Assembly: GCA_017560255.1 (NCBI GenBank)
Contig: JAFYOI010000055.1
Location: 62,001 to 126,000, forward strand
Origin: Clostridia bacterium
Lineage (GTDB): Bacteria > Bacillota > Clostridia > Oscillospirales > Acutalibacteraceae
Direction of reading: 5' to 3'
Length of the DNA stretch: 64,000 nt
Of this stretch, positions 17,642 to 27,805 are shown piece after piece. The position numbers were made by a program, and so were the translations under genes. The notes below the pieces were generated by a model that saw only the letters and a program-made list of their open reading frames with translations, made no database searches and was not told where the DNA came from. The first letter of the stretch is position 1. Each line of letters begins with the position of its first letter.

Positions 17642-18577
17642 TTATAAATCATTTTCTTTCATTTGTTTTATGTATTTTTTGAGGGCGCGTGTTTTGAGCA
17701 ACTGATAATATATAATCATTACGATAAGTGATAAAATGTTGACTGCACAGATAAAAGCGATTGTAAGGTAATTTGAGTTTACGGAATTCGAAGTCAAAAA
17801 AACAAGAATTTTTTCAAGTGTATTTGATGGTATAAAATCAATAGGTAAATTAACCGTAAGCACAACGTTTCGAATTACAAATAGCGATATAAAGCAATCA
17901 AATATGCAATGCCATATAGATTGTGTTGCCCAGACATACAGACTTTTTCTTGCTGATGACGTGCCATAAATAATGCAAGTAAAAAGGATTGAAATGAGGA
18001 ACGTGGACGTTGACATATTTGTGAAGATAATACTGAAAATATATATCAGCATGTGCCACGTTATTGTCAGTGTAACGTTTAAAATGTTGGCAATGCAAAA
18101 TCCAAAATGTTCAGTTGCGACCCTGAGAATGAGCCCCCTGAGTAACGACTCAAGCATAAATGCAGAAATGGCTGCAACAAGTATGGAAATTATATAGGAG
18201 ATCACCGTGGTGTTAGTTTCGAGTTTTGAAGTGCTTATTCTGAAACTTATTTCCAAACTGAAACCATGCGCATAAATAAAATGCTTTATAGCAAATAAAG
18301 TAATTAACGCGCAAATTCCTAAAATAACAGTCGGTACAATTGCACCAACTGTTATTTTTGCCGGATTTTTAATGAAGCCTATTTGAAACGGGTTTACTCT
18401 AAGAACGCGTAGCGCAAAAAACACAGCAAATATTGTGAATACTGTACTTACAATCATTGAACCGAATAGTAAAACTATTTTGGAATACAAAAATTTATAT
18501 TCAATAAAGTAAACTATGACACAAATAAAGAAAGTGTTAAGAATTACGCTTAGCGGTGAAAAACGTGAGTCTTTCAT
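17642..18577 (-). CDS. CPBP (Abi)-like integral membrane protein with altered EExxxR motif
   Basis: 311 aa with about eight hydrophobic segments. The CPBP/Rce1-type protease core is recognisable: motif 1 reads MLESLLRG, with one glutamate where the family usually has EExxxR; motif 2 is TITWHMLIY; motif 3 is SIWHCIFDCF (HxxxD). Loss of the first glutamate may weaken or abolish proteolysis. It lies 15 bases downstream of the DHHW gene and is probably the third gene of the O-acetylation operon, so a link with cell-surface polysaccharide is possible but unproven. Confidence 0.7.
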   Translation of the reverse strand: MKDSRFSPLSVILNTFFICVIVYFIEYKFLYSKIVLLFGSMIVSTVFTIFAVFFALRVLRVNPFQIGFIKNPAKITVGAIVPTVILGICALITLFAIKHFIYAHGFSLEISFRISTSKLETNTTVISYIISILVAAISAFMLESLLRGLILRVATEHFGFCIANILNVTLTITWHMLIYIFSIIFTNMSTSTFLISILFTCIIYGTSSARKSLYVWATQSIWHCIFDCFISLFVIRNVVLTVNLPIDFIPSNTLEKILVFLTSNSVNSNYLTIAFICAVNILSLIVMIIYYQLLKTRALKKYIKQMKENDL

Positions 18578-18592
18578 AATTTAATGTTCCTT

Positions 18593-19915
18593 TTAATAAC
18601 CAACCAATTTGGAAAGTTCATTAACTCTTGCGCCTGTCGATGTTGCAGATATGTTATTGATGAAGATTACATCTGAAACGTTGTTTTCCTCGATGAAATT
18701 ATAGAAGTTTCCTTTGTAGTAGCGATAGTCAATAACATAAGCATACTGATAATGGTCAACAAGGAAAGGCACAAACGCATTACCAAATGATTCTTTGACA
18801 ACTACACAGGACGAACCGTCTGTAATTGTTGGGTTTTCGATTACAGAGAATGGATTGTCGCCGCCTATAAAGGTGTTATATTTACTACCTGAAACCCAAC
18901 TTGTTACGTCTGTAATAACGTTCCAACTCAACTGGTTACCCTTTACATCAGTAAATACCATATTGTTTGTGCCGTTGGGGATATAAGCGATTACTTCGTC
19001 CGGATTGTCACCCAATGCAGAGGAATTGTTTGTCTTCGTATACAGAGTGCCAAGGAAGCCATCAAACGTCTTGGTTTTATAACTAGATAATTCATTCGCA
19101 GTTATTCCTTTAACGTCTGCCCATTGTGTGTAGGTGTAGTATGCTGCAAGTGCCGTCCAGTGATGATCTGTTCGGAAATACAGATATTCATCACGATGCT
19201 CACGAAGTTTATCGAATATACTTACAGTTATCGTTTTGTTGAAACCGCTGTACATATAGTTTATAGCGGCTCTCTGATCGCTTGTGCTAAGATTTTTTCG
19301 TACAGAATCTTTAAGTACAATATCCGTGCTGAGAGGAATAATAATATCATAAACGTTTGCTATTCCATCAAGTTTCATTGCTGCCGTTTCAACTGCACCT
19401 ACGTATTTTTCTGACGTCGATTTGACAAAACTGTAATATGAATATGCCGCATCTTTATAAACGTAAAGTGCATTGATTGTCTCGCCTTTATCGTCATCCT
19501 CAATAGGGGGATCGGTTTCTTCAGGTTTTGTCGTAGTTGATGTGGAATTATTATTTTCATTGTTGTTAATTGGCGGTAAAATTGGCACAAATGTGTCCGG
19601 AATTTCATCGCCACCCGCTACGTTTCCTTGAATCTCACCGCCAACAGAAAGACCTTTTATACTCCATAATTTGCTGTTGAATGCAATGAGTGAGTCGCGG
19701 TTAGGCATTGTATCGGAGTACCACTTATCAATACCACTTGCATAGTTACCATTCAGAAGTGCAGAAAAACTGAATTTAGGAAATTCAGCAAGTTTGCGTT
19801 TTTCCGATTCGGATTCTGTAGGTCGTGTGAGAATCAATGAAAGCAGACCCACTGTACCGAGCACAACAAAAAAGAGGAATATTTTTAAGAAATTTACGAT
19901 TTTTGAGTTTTGCAT
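18593..19915 (-). CDS. DHHW-motif (AlgX/AlgJ-like) polysaccharide O-acetylation protein
   Basis: 440 aa, with AAGGAGGAA before the ATG. An N-terminal signal anchor (~8-28) is followed by a Ser/Thr/Pro- and Asn-rich linker (~110-145). The catalytic-like domain carries FRTDHHWTALAAYY (the DHHW motif; Asp-His of an SGNH-type triad) and VVKESFGNAFVPFLVDHY, which holds the probable serine. Such proteins act outside the membrane and pass acetyl groups delivered by an MBOAT to an exopolysaccharide. The MBOAT gene is 17 bases upstream on the same strand. Confidence 0.88.
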   Translation of the reverse strand: MQNSKIVNFLKIFLFFVVLGTVGLLSLILTRPTESESEKRKLAEFPKFSFSALLNGNYASGIDKWYSDTMPNRDSLIAFNSKLWSIKGLSVGGEIQGNVAGGDEIPDTFVPILPPINNNENNNSTSTTTKPEETDPPIEDDDKGETINALYVYKDAAYSYYSFVKSTSEKYVGAVETAAMKLDGIANVYDIIIPLSTDIVLKDSVRKNLSTSDQRAAINYMYSGFNKTITVSIFDKLREHRDEYLYFRTDHHWTALAAYYTYTQWADVKGITANELSSYKTKTFDGFLGTLYTKTNNSSALGDNPDEVIAYIPNGTNNMVFTDVKGNQLSWNVITDVTSWVSGSKYNTFIGGDNPFSVIENPTITDGSSCVVVKESFGNAFVPFLVDHYQYAYVIDYRYYKGNFYNFIEENNVSDVIFINNISATSTGARVNELSKLVGY

Positions 19916-19932
19916 TTTTATTCCTCCTTAAC

Positions 19933-21363
19933 TTAGAATTGAAAATATAAGAACGGGTTAAAACTATCACCTATGAGTGAAAGTGCTGAGAGAAGTACTA
20001 CTACAACGGGGAAAATTATTTCAAGAATACTACCCGTAGCACGTACAAGCGTATTTGTGTTTTCATTACGGAATATTTTTGAGTAGAGATTTTTGAAAAG
20101 GGGAGTGAAAGCGAACATTACTATAATTATGAAGAACAGATAACTTAGCAAATTAGTACGTGTTTCAAAACTGCTGAAAGTGTTTCCGTTTAGGCAGAAC
20201 ATACCTTTGAGTATTGAACCAATTGTGCCTAAATCTTCATATTTGAAGAGTATCCATCCAAAATAAACGATAACAAATGAGTATATGTAAGGAATTATTT
20301 TCGGGGTATTGTCAAGTGCTTTTTGTAGGAACAATCTCTCTAATACAATGAATACGAAGAAGTAAAGTCCCCATAAAACGAAGTTCCAACTTGCACCGTG
20401 CCAAAGTCCTGTTAAGAACCATACAACAAAAAGGTTAACGATAGTTCTTCCCATTCCTTTTTTATTTCCGCCCAATGGTATGTAAACATAATCTCTGAAG
20501 AATGAACCGAGAGAGATGTGCCATCTTCTCCAGAATTCAGAGATTGATTTTGATGTGTAGGGATAATTGAAGTTTTCTTTATAATGGAAACCAATCATAA
20601 GTCCCATGCCGATCGCCATATCTGAATATGCAGAGAAGTCAAAGTAAATTTGCATCATATACATAAGTACACTTAACCATATTGCCAGTGCAGGTACAGA
20701 ATCAATTGCACTTATGTCAGGGATAAACAAATCTGCGATTTTTGCACAAGTGTTCGCTATCAGAACCTTCTTGCCGAAACCTATTGCAAATCTTGTGACG
20801 CCCTTTGAAATTTCAGCAAGGTTTGTTGTTCTGTTATAGATTTCATTTGAAACGTCGCTGTAACGAACAATCGGGCCCGCAATACATTGATGGAACAATG
20901 AAGCGTAAAGGAAAACTGTAAAGAAGGAACGTTCGCCCTTCACATCGCCTCTGTAAACGTCCACTGTATAAGATAATAATTGGAAAGTGTAGAATGAAAT
21001 ACCGATCGGTAAGACGATTTTCGGCACTTCAAACGATAATCCGAAGATTGATTGTATATTAGTGAGAAAGAATCCGGTGTATTTGAGTATTCCAAGGAGC
21101 AATAAACTTGTTACAACCGCAGTAATTACTGCAAATTTTGCAAGGAATCTTCCTCGTTGTTGTTCTATGTATATACCAGCAAGCCAGTTGATCGCAACCA
21201 TTCCGACTAATAACAAAACGTATTTCAATCCCGTCCAGGAATAGAACAGTACTGAAAAACAAACAAGAACAACGTTTCTGCTATGATTAGTCTTCATCAG
21301 GCTGTAAACAAGCATACAGAGTGTGAAAAACAAGAATACAAATAAAAGATTTGAAAATACCAA
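19933..21363 (-). CDS. MBOAT-family membrane O-acyltransferase (AlgI/DltB-like)
   Basis: About 476 aa from a TTG at 21363, preferred because GGGTGG lies 8 bases upstream and the product then opens MVFSNLLFVFLFF, the usual AlgI opening; a GTG four codons earlier is open too. Around ten membrane segments are visible. Family landmarks are QIYFDFSAYSDMAIGMG, EFWRRWHISLGSFFRDYVYIPLGGN and the active-site histidine in GLWHGASWNFVLWG. It moves acyl groups across the membrane to the DHHW partner. The 160 bases upstream are A+T-rich, with no structured leader that I can see. Confidence 0.92.
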   Translation of the reverse strand: MVFSNLLFVFLFFTLCMLVYSLMKTNHSRNVVLVCFSVLFYSWTGLKYVLLLVGMVAINWLAGIYIEQQRGRFLAKFAVITAVVTSLLLLGILKYTGFFLTNIQSIFGLSFEVPKIVLPIGISFYTFQLLSYTVDVYRGDVKGERSFFTVFLYASLFHQCIAGPIVRYSDVSNEIYNRTTNLAEISKGVTRFAIGFGKKVLIANTCAKIADLFIPDISAIDSVPALAIWLSVLMYMMQIYFDFSAYSDMAIGMGLMIGFHYKENFNYPYTSKSISEFWRRWHISLGSFFRDYVYIPLGGNKKGMGRTIVNLFVVWFLTGLWHGASWNFVLWGLYFFVFIVLERLFLQKALDNTPKIIPYIYSFVIVYFGWILFKYEDLGTIGSILKGMFCLNGNTFSSFETRTNLLSYLFFIIIVMFAFTPLFKNLYSKIFRNENTNTLVRATGSILEIIFPVVVVLLSALSLIGDSFNPFLYFQF

Positions 21364-21483
21364 ACCAAAAACCACCCATTAATTATTGTAGAAAATAACT
21401 TTCATAATTATAACATATACATACCCAATAGTAAATACAAAATATAAAATAATAGAACAATTTGGTGAATAGTGACGACTTGA

Positions 21484-21530
21484 AATAAAAAAAGATTACG
21501 GGAGTAAACTGAATTAATCCCGTAATCTTT
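21484..21530 (-). terminator. Terminator of the pyruvate carboxylase gene
   Basis: A 13-bp stem AAAGATTACGGGA/TCCCGTAATCTTT (21491-21503/21518-21530). Read on the minus strand it is followed by a T run. Confidence 0.88.
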
Positions 21531-21541
21531 ATATATGATTA

Positions 21542-24500
21542 TTATTTCAATTTAATGAGCAATTCTCCGGCTTTTACATTCTGACCAACGTCGATGAGAA
21601 CTTCGCCAACAACACCATCCTGAAGTGCAACAACGCTTGTTTCCATCTTCATAGCCTCGATGATAGCCAATACCTGATTTTCCTTAACTTCATCGCCAAC
21701 TTTAACGTTAACTTTACTTACCATACCCGGGATGCTGGAGCCAACCTGTTTTGTATCATCCGGATCAGCAAGAACAACTTTTGCGGTTGTTTCAGCAGCG
21801 ACGTTATCAAGAATTTCAAGTTCACGGCGGATACCATTGAGTTCAAAGATGACCTGTCTTGTGCCGTTTTCGTTGAGGTCACCAAGACCAACGTAACGAA
21901 TAACAAGAGTTTTACCGTCTTCAATATCAACGTATGTTGTTTCACCGGGAACCATACCCTTGAAGAAGATCGGAGTATCCATATTCTGAAGTTTGCCGTA
22001 CTTCTTCTGAATCTTGAAGTAGTCTTCCATTACTTTCGGATACATAACGTAACTTACAAGATCTTGCATTGTGGGTTCTTTGATGTTCTTAGAAACGATT
22101 GCTCTGATATCATCCCAGTTAATCGGGTCAAGAAGTTCGCCGGGGCGGCAGGAGATCGGTTCTTCGCCTTTAAGTACAATTTTCTGGATATCTTCCGGGA
22201 AACCGCCCTCGGGCTGTCCCATCATACCCTTGAAGTAACTTACGGCTGAATCGGGGAAGTTGAGGTTTGCACCCTTTTCAACAATGTTCTCAGCAGTGAG
22301 GTTATTCTGCACCATAAAGATTGCAAGGTCGCCAACCATCTTGGAGGACGGTGTAACCTTAACTATGTCACCGAGCATATCGTTAACTTCTCTGTACTTC
22401 TCTTTAACCTCAAGGAACTTGTCGCCAAGACCAAGGCTTTCAACCTGAGGTTTAAGGTTTGTGTACTGTCCGCCGGGGATTTCGTAACGATAGATGTCAG
22501 TAGCAGGAGCAACCTGACCTGCTTCGTACTCTCTGTAGTATGTTCTTACTGCTTCCCAGTACTCTGTGAGTTTCTGGATAGCGTCAAGGTCAATACCAGT
22601 GTCGCGAGCATCGCCCTTGAGAGCGGCAACGAATGCGTTCATAGACGGCTGGCTGGTGAGTGAAGACATACTGGAAATAGCAGTATCAACAATATCAACG
22701 CCTGCTTCTGTTGCGAGGAGGAGCGCAGCAACCTGGTTACCACTTGTGTCATGTGTGTGGAAGTGAACAGGAATGCCAATTTCGTTTTTGAGCGCAGCAA
22801 CCAATTTCTTAGCAGCGTACGGCTTAACAAGACCAGCCATATCCTTGATACACAAGAGGTGAGCGCCTCTCTTTTCAATCTCTTTTGCGAGTTTTACGTA
22901 GTAGTTAAGGCTGTACTTATCTCTGTTTGTGTCGAGAATGTCGCCTGTGTAGCAGATTGTAGCCTCAACAAGTTTGTTTTGTTTGAGAGCCTCATCGATA
23001 GCAACTTCCATACCAGGCAACCAGTTGAGTGAGTCAAAGATTCTGAATACGTCAATACCTGCTACTGCAGCCTCTTTGATGAACTCTCTGATGAGATTGT
23101 CGGGGTAGTTTGCGTAACCTACGGCATTCGCGCCTCTGAGAAGCATCTGGAAAGGAATGTTCGGGATTGCTTTTCTGAGGATTTCAAGACGCTCCCACGG
23201 AGACTCGTGGAGGAATCTGTAAGCAACGTCAAATGTTGCTCCGCCCCACATTTCGAGTGAGAATGCATCAGCGAGAGTATCGGCTGTGTAACCTGCAATC
23301 TTCTGGAAATCGCGTGTTCTTACTCTTGTAGCAAGGAGGGACTGATGAGCGTCACGGAAGGTTGTGTCAGTAACAAGAACTTTCTTCTGATCAAGAACAA
23401 ACTTCTTAACTGCATCGGGACCTTCTTTAATGAGGAGTTGTCTGATACCGTCTCTCGGATTGCCTGAAGACTTCGGAACAACGGGTGTTTCGTATGTTTT
23501 AACTTCGATGGGAGCATTTACTGCTTTCTCACCGATGTATGTAAGAATCTTGTTTGCACGGTCTCTGGACTCGTCAAACTCAAAGAGTTGCGGGTTCTGG
23601 TCGATGAAACCTGTGTTACAGTTACCGGAAATAAATGTTTCGTTTGTAAGGATGTTCTTGAGGTAGGGGATGTTTGTTTTAACACCTCTTACACGTACTT
23701 CACTTACAGTTCTGAGAGCCTTCTTAACAGCGCCTTCGAACGTATTGTCACGTGTTGTAATCTTAACGAGGAGGCTATCGTAGTACGGAGAAATTACTGC
23801 GCCTGCGTAAGCGTTACCTGCGTCAAGTCTTACACCGTTACCACCGCCTGAACGGTAAACGGTAATCTTGCCGGTATCGGGAGCAAAGTTGTTTTTGGGA
23901 TCTTCAGTTGTAACACGGCACTGAACAGCAAAGCCGTTTACTCTTACGTCGTCCTGAGAATTTATACCGATTCTGGGATCGGAAAGCGGAATACCTGCAG
24001 CGATAAGGATCTGAGCACGAACGATATCAACGCCTGTAACTTCTTCTGTTACTGTGTGCTCAACCTGAATTCTCGGGTTCATCTCGATAAAGTAGTGGTC
24101 GCCGTTTTTATCAACGAGGAACTCTACTGTACCTGCACTTGCATAGTTAACTTCTTTAGCAATCTTTACAGCGTCTGCAAGGAGAGCCTGACGCTTGTCT
24201 TCGGGGATAGTGATGGAAGGAGTAAACTCAACAACCTTCTGATAACGTCTCTGGAGAGAACAGTCACGCTCGTAAAGGTGAACTACGTTTCCGTGTTCGT
24301 CGGCGAGAATCTGAACTTCAATATGTTTGGGTTCTTCGATGAATTTCTCCATGAAGATATCGCCGCAGCTGAAAGCTTTGATTGCTTCGCTCTTAACCAT
24401 CTCAAAAGCAGCGGGAAGTTCTTCGGAGTTATTAACTCTTCTCATACCACGTCCGCCGCCGCCTGCTGCAGCCTTGAGGATTACGGGGTAGCCGTAACTT

Positions 24501-24961
24501 TCCGCTCTTGTGATAGCATCCTGAACGCTTTCAAGCGGGTCGGTGCTGCCGGGAACTGTCGGAACGTTACATCTGAGAGCGAGTTCCTTTGCGTTGAGTT
24601 TGTCACCCATCTGATTGAGAACGTCGGAAGACGGACCAATGAATTTGATGCCGTTTGCTTCACATGCTCTTGCAAATTCAGCGTTCTCAGCAAGGAAACC
24701 GTATCCGGGGTGGATAGCATCAACGTTTCTTTCCTTTGCGATTTTAATAATTCCTTCGATGTCAAGATAAGCGCCAAGAGGAGTCTTATCTTCACCAACG
24801 AGATATGACTCGTCGGCTTTTGTACGGAAGAGGTTGCAAACATCCTCCTTGGAATAAATAGCAACGGTATTGAGAGAAAGGTCGTTACATGCTCTGAATA
24901 CGCGGATTGCGATTTCACCACGGTTAGCAACCAAAACTTTTTTGATCTCTTTGTTAGCCAC
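21542..24961 (-). CDS. pyc: Pyruvate carboxylase
   Basis: 1139 aa, the full single-chain length. Biotin carboxylase (~1-460) begins KKVLVANRGEIAIRVFRA and carries the glycine-rich ATP loop AAAGGGGRGMRR. The carboxyltransferase domain (~530-830) has VTDTTFRDAHQSLLATRVR and the zinc ligands in HFHTHD. The PYC_OADA-type domain follows, and the C-terminal biotinyl domain has EAMKMET with the biotinylated lysine. The reaction is ATP-dependent carboxylation of pyruvate to oxaloacetate, which could feed the aspartate aminotransferase at 12047. Start GTG, with GAGGTGA 7 bases upstream. Single-gene transcript with its own promoter and terminator. Confidence 0.98.
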   Translation of the reverse strand: MANKEIKKVLVANRGEIAIRVFRACNDLSLNTVAIYSKEDVCNLFRTKADESYLVGEDKTPLGAYLDIEGIIKIAKERNVDAIHPGYGFLAENAEFARACEANGIKFIGPSSDVLNQMGDKLNAKELALRCNVPTVPGSTDPLESVQDAITRAESYGYPVILKAAAGGGGRGMRRVNNSEELPAAFEMVKSEAIKAFSCGDIFMEKFIEEPKHIEVQILADEHGNVVHLYERDCSLQRRYQKVVEFTPSITIPEDKRQALLADAVKIAKEVNYASAGTVEFLVDKNGDHYFIEMNPRIQVEHTVTEEVTGVDIVRAQILIAAGIPLSDPRIGINSQDDVRVNGFAVQCRVTTEDPKNNFAPDTGKITVYRSGGGNGVRLDAGNAYAGAVISPYYDSLLVKITTRDNTFEGAVKKALRTVSEVRVRGVKTNIPYLKNILTNETFISGNCNTGFIDQNPQLFEFDESRDRANKILTYIGEKAVNAPIEVKTYETPVVPKSSGNPRDGIRQLLIKEGPDAVKKFVLDQKKVLVTDTTFRDAHQSLLATRVRTRDFQKIAGYTADTLADAFSLEMWGGATFDVAYRFLHESPWERLEILRKAIPNIPFQMLLRGANAVGYANYPDNLIREFIKEAAVAGIDVFRIFDSLNWLPGMEVAIDEALKQNKLVEATICYTGDILDTNRDKYSLNYYVKLAKEIEKRGAHLLCIKDMAGLVKPYAAKKLVAALKNEIGIPVHFHTHDTSGNQVAALLLATEAGVDIVDTAISSMSSLTSQPSMNAFVAALKGDARDTGIDLDAIQKLTEYWEAVRTYYREYEAGQVAPATDIYRYEIPGGQYTNLKPQVESLGLGDKFLEVKEKYREVNDMLGDIVKVTPSSKMVGDLAIFMVQNNLTAENIVEKGANLNFPDSAVSYFKGMMGQPEGGFPEDIQKIVLKGEEPISCRPGELLDPINWDDIRAIVSKNIKEPTMQDLVSYVMYPKVMEDYFKIQKKYGKLQNMDTPIFFKGMVPGETTYVDIEDGKTLVIRYVGLGDLNENGTRQVIFELNGIRRELEILDNVAAETTAKVVLADPDDTKQVGSSIPGMVSKVNVKVGDEVKENQVLAIIEAMKMETSVVALQDGVVGEVLIDVGQNVKAGELLIKLK

Positions 24962-25008
24962 TTTAATATCACCTCATATATAAAATTATGAAATTAACAT
25001 TGTATTTA

Positions 25009-25037
25009 ATTGTACGATATTCGGACAATTTTTTCAA
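25009..25037 (-). promoter_or_regulatory. Promoter of pyc
   Basis: On the minus strand TTGAAA (25037-25032), exact 17-base spacer, TACAAT (25014-25009), about 45 bases before the GTG start. Confidence 0.7.
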
Positions 25038-25165
25038 GCAAAATTATTAAAAAATACGTTTAAAAACGGAAATACGCCAAAATTTATTAGTTTTGCCCAA
25101 TCAATATGTTGTGTGTCATACAAAATATATAATATTACACGAAAAAACACTCATGGACAATAATT

Positions 25166-27517
25166 TTAAATTTCAATATCAACGCAAGAACTGAGTTTAT
25201 CTCCGTTTTCATTCACGGCAATTGATTTTACTCTGAAACTACCATCAGAGGAGAAAGTGCATTTGAATGAATCGTCTGTTGTTTCGCTTGATTTATAGAT
25301 GTTTTTCCATCTACCGTCAATTTTTTTCAATACAGACCAGAAATATTTAATGCCGGATGTGTCACATTCGTTGACAAAGGTAAATGTTTTACCTTCGTTT
25401 GTATAGGTTATTTCCGTGATGTTGTTTGTCACTTTATCCAAAACCTGACCGTTAAATCCTTTAACGGGTTCACGATACACCTGACCGTTTGAGTCAATCA
25501 TTATTGCATAAACCTTGAAAGCATCTTTTGTTTTGAATACGTATTTGAACGAGTTGTTGTTTGTTAATGGTTCTGAATGGAGCAAAGAACCATCCTCGTT
25601 ATATATTTCCCAACCAAATTTTGAATTAACATCAGTTGTTGAACGGTTGATAAAATTTATAACGTTATTGTTTTGTTCCGTAACTATTGAAAGATTACGG
25701 ATTCTGTTGGAAGGGCTAAGTCTGATTGTGAACTTTTCGTTGTTATAACAAGTAATATCAAATGAATATGTACTTTGTGTAAACTTGATTTTCCTTGTGC
25801 AATCAAGTTTTTCGGAGTTTTTAAGAACGGAAATTTGTGTAATTATATCAACATTTGAACCGGAAACATCAAACTTCAGAGTGTTAATGGGAGCAAGTGT
25901 ATTCATTTTATTTGAAATAATACCAAATTTACACTCTTTGTTTTCTCCATAATATTGTGAGAGAGTAGTGTTACCAAGATGTTGCGTTATAAGTACGTGA
26001 TAGTCTGTATCAGCAATCTTAAGTAAAACCTCTGTATCGCTTACACTGACAATCGACATATTTTCTCCAAGGTGGAAAAGTTGTGAGTAGGTGTGGGTAT
26101 CATCTGAACGTATGTTGTCAAAAAGTATTATAGTTTCATCAAATGAATAAAAATGTCTGTCGATTTCGACTCCGCTGTACGCGTTGTTGAAACCACCCGC
26201 ATAATTATAAAATCCATTGCTGACATTGTGCGCGAAAAATCCCGTTGTATTAAAATGAGATGGAGAAACGGGGTAGGAATGATTATCAACGATTACGGTG
26301 TTGTGTGCCAAAGCGGAAATGAAATAGTTCCTGTATTTGCTGGCAAAAGAGTATGAGAAAACACCGGTATCAACGAATACATCGTGTCCTTTACAATGCA
26401 TCATAAACGACAGGTCATCGGCGTGTTTGTGATTCATTGAAGTGTAACCCGATTTGAACATACACCACATAGCGTCAGTCATTCTTTTCTTACCGGTAAA
26501 ACTATCTTCTCTTGCCCAATACTGTCTTGATGCCATATAGCCGGATTTTGGGAAAACAGCGGCTTTTTCAGTGGGTTTTTCTCCCTCTCTGGAACGTGTA
26601 ACAGCGTATAGCAACGGCCCACCGAGCGTTCTTGCTTCTGCTTTGGAAACTCTATGCAATTTAGAGTCGCCAATCATTGGAGCGTATCCATCGGGCTTTA
26701 ATAAATACGCGAGGTACTTTGTTGCTTTATCAAAATTATTAAGCAATGTTTTACCGTATTCATCACCGATCCAGTTGAGTAAATTGGCGATTTCTCTGAA
26801 TAATCTTAATGCGATTATATGGTAATCATAAGAGTTTTCAACAGAAATCATTTCCTCGCTAAATGCATAGTTATACTGAACCATAAGCCTTTTTTTTGCA
26901 AGGTCAATGAGTTTTTGCTTTTTTGACCCGTCAAAGAACCAAGCAAGGTATATGAGCGCTCTGTCCTGAAAGACTCCATGGTTATGGTTGTAAGCATAGA
27001 GGTCGGGATCGCAAAGATAATCAATGTGGAGTTCAAGATGTTTGAGGATTGTTTTTCTGAAATCGTTAGAAAGAAGCCCGGCTTCACTTGTTACCAGAAT
27101 GTAATAAATCAATGTTTCTGCTCTGAGCGCGATACAATGCTTACCCATCATAGCGGGACATTTTCTGAATGATATAGGATCTGAGAAAAATTTAAGCCAA
27201 CTTTTAAGGAGTTTATCTGCAAAAAGAACGTATTTTTCATCTCCGGTCAATTCGTACGCTTTTATTGCATATCCGATAGGGTAGAGCGAAAAAAGATACA
27301 TCTGATAGGTTTCTTTAGAGTCGTCGGGCGGTATGCGTGTCCAATCAAAAGTATCCAACGTGTACCCGGTGTAAAGAGGAGCCGCCTTAATCACTAACAT
27401 TCTTCCGTTAAGCATTTCATCAGCAACTGAAACGACATCTTCTCCCGTAGGTCCGGGCGGAGTATGTAATGAAAGAAATTCATCTTTTGTAAATCCAAAT
27501 TTGTGTGTCCTGCTCAC
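25166..27517 (-). CDS. Heparinase II/III-family protein without a signal peptide
   Basis: 783 aa, GTG start after AAGGATG. No signal peptide or membrane segment is visible, so it is predicted cytoplasmic or non-classically exported. The N-terminal half is an all-helical toroid of the alginate/heparin-lyase type (AYNHNHGVFQDRALIYLAWFF; NSYDYHI). The central beta-sandwich opens KSGYTSMNHKHADDLSFMMH and contains ALAHNTVIVDNHSYP, both typical of heparinase II/III-like lyases. The last ~190 residues look like two Ig-like beta modules. It probably cleaves uronic-acid-containing glycans by beta-elimination; substrate unknown. Alone on its transcript, between pyc and a promoter region. Confidence 0.8.
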   Translation of the reverse strand: MSRTHKFGFTKDEFLSLHTPPGPTGEDVVSVADEMLNGRMLVIKAAPLYTGYTLDTFDWTRIPPDDSKETYQMYLFSLYPIGYAIKAYELTGDEKYVLFADKLLKSWLKFFSDPISFRKCPAMMGKHCIALRAETLIYYILVTSEAGLLSNDFRKTILKHLELHIDYLCDPDLYAYNHNHGVFQDRALIYLAWFFDGSKKQKLIDLAKKRLMVQYNYAFSEEMISVENSYDYHIIALRLFREIANLLNWIGDEYGKTLLNNFDKATKYLAYLLKPDGYAPMIGDSKLHRVSKAEARTLGGPLLYAVTRSREGEKPTEKAAVFPKSGYMASRQYWAREDSFTGKKRMTDAMWCMFKSGYTSMNHKHADDLSFMMHCKGHDVFVDTGVFSYSFASKYRNYFISALAHNTVIVDNHSYPVSPSHFNTTGFFAHNVSNGFYNYAGGFNNAYSGVEIDRHFYSFDETIILFDNIRSDDTHTYSQLFHLGENMSIVSVSDTEVLLKIADTDYHVLITQHLGNTTLSQYYGENKECKFGIISNKMNTLAPINTLKFDVSGSNVDIITQISVLKNSEKLDCTRKIKFTQSTYSFDITCYNNEKFTIRLSPSNRIRNLSIVTEQNNNVINFINRSTTDVNSKFGWEIYNEDGSLLHSEPLTNNNSFKYVFKTKDAFKVYAIMIDSNGQVYREPVKGFNGQVLDKVTNNITEITYTNEGKTFTFVNECDTSGIKYFWSVLKKIDGRWKNIYKSSETTDDSFKCTFSSDGSFRVKSIAVNENGDKLSSCVDIEI

Positions 27518-27559
27518 TTGAATAGCACATCCTTATATAAGTAAACATAGTTATATTTC

Positions 27560-27588
27560 ATTATATACTATATTTTGCGTCAATTCAA
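27560..27588 (-). promoter_or_regulatory. Promoter of the heparinase II/III-like gene
   Basis: Minus strand TTGAAT (27588-27583), 17-base spacer, TATAAT (27565-27560), 42 bases before the GTG. The remaining 215 bases up to the plus-strand giant gene are A+T-rich; a TATAAT at 27736-27741 could serve that gene but has no convincing -35. Confidence 0.65.
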
Positions 27589-27805
27589 GAATTAAATTAA
27601 ATAAAACATTATTACACGGGATAACAAAAAAATAAATGTTGATAATGCGGTGATAAACAAATTATTTAATAATTTTTTAATAATATCGTGTATAAAATTC
27701 ATAAAAAATACAAGATTTATTGAACCTGGGTTGTGTATAATTATGTAAACTGAAGAATGATGTCTTACGTTCTTAGGTTAGGTATTTTTAGGAGGTAAAC
27801 GTATT

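Noticed and set aside
24056-24808. 250-codon open frame on the plus strand
   Set aside because: Antisense to the biotin carboxylase domain of pyc, which is conserved throughout; a codon-bias shadow.
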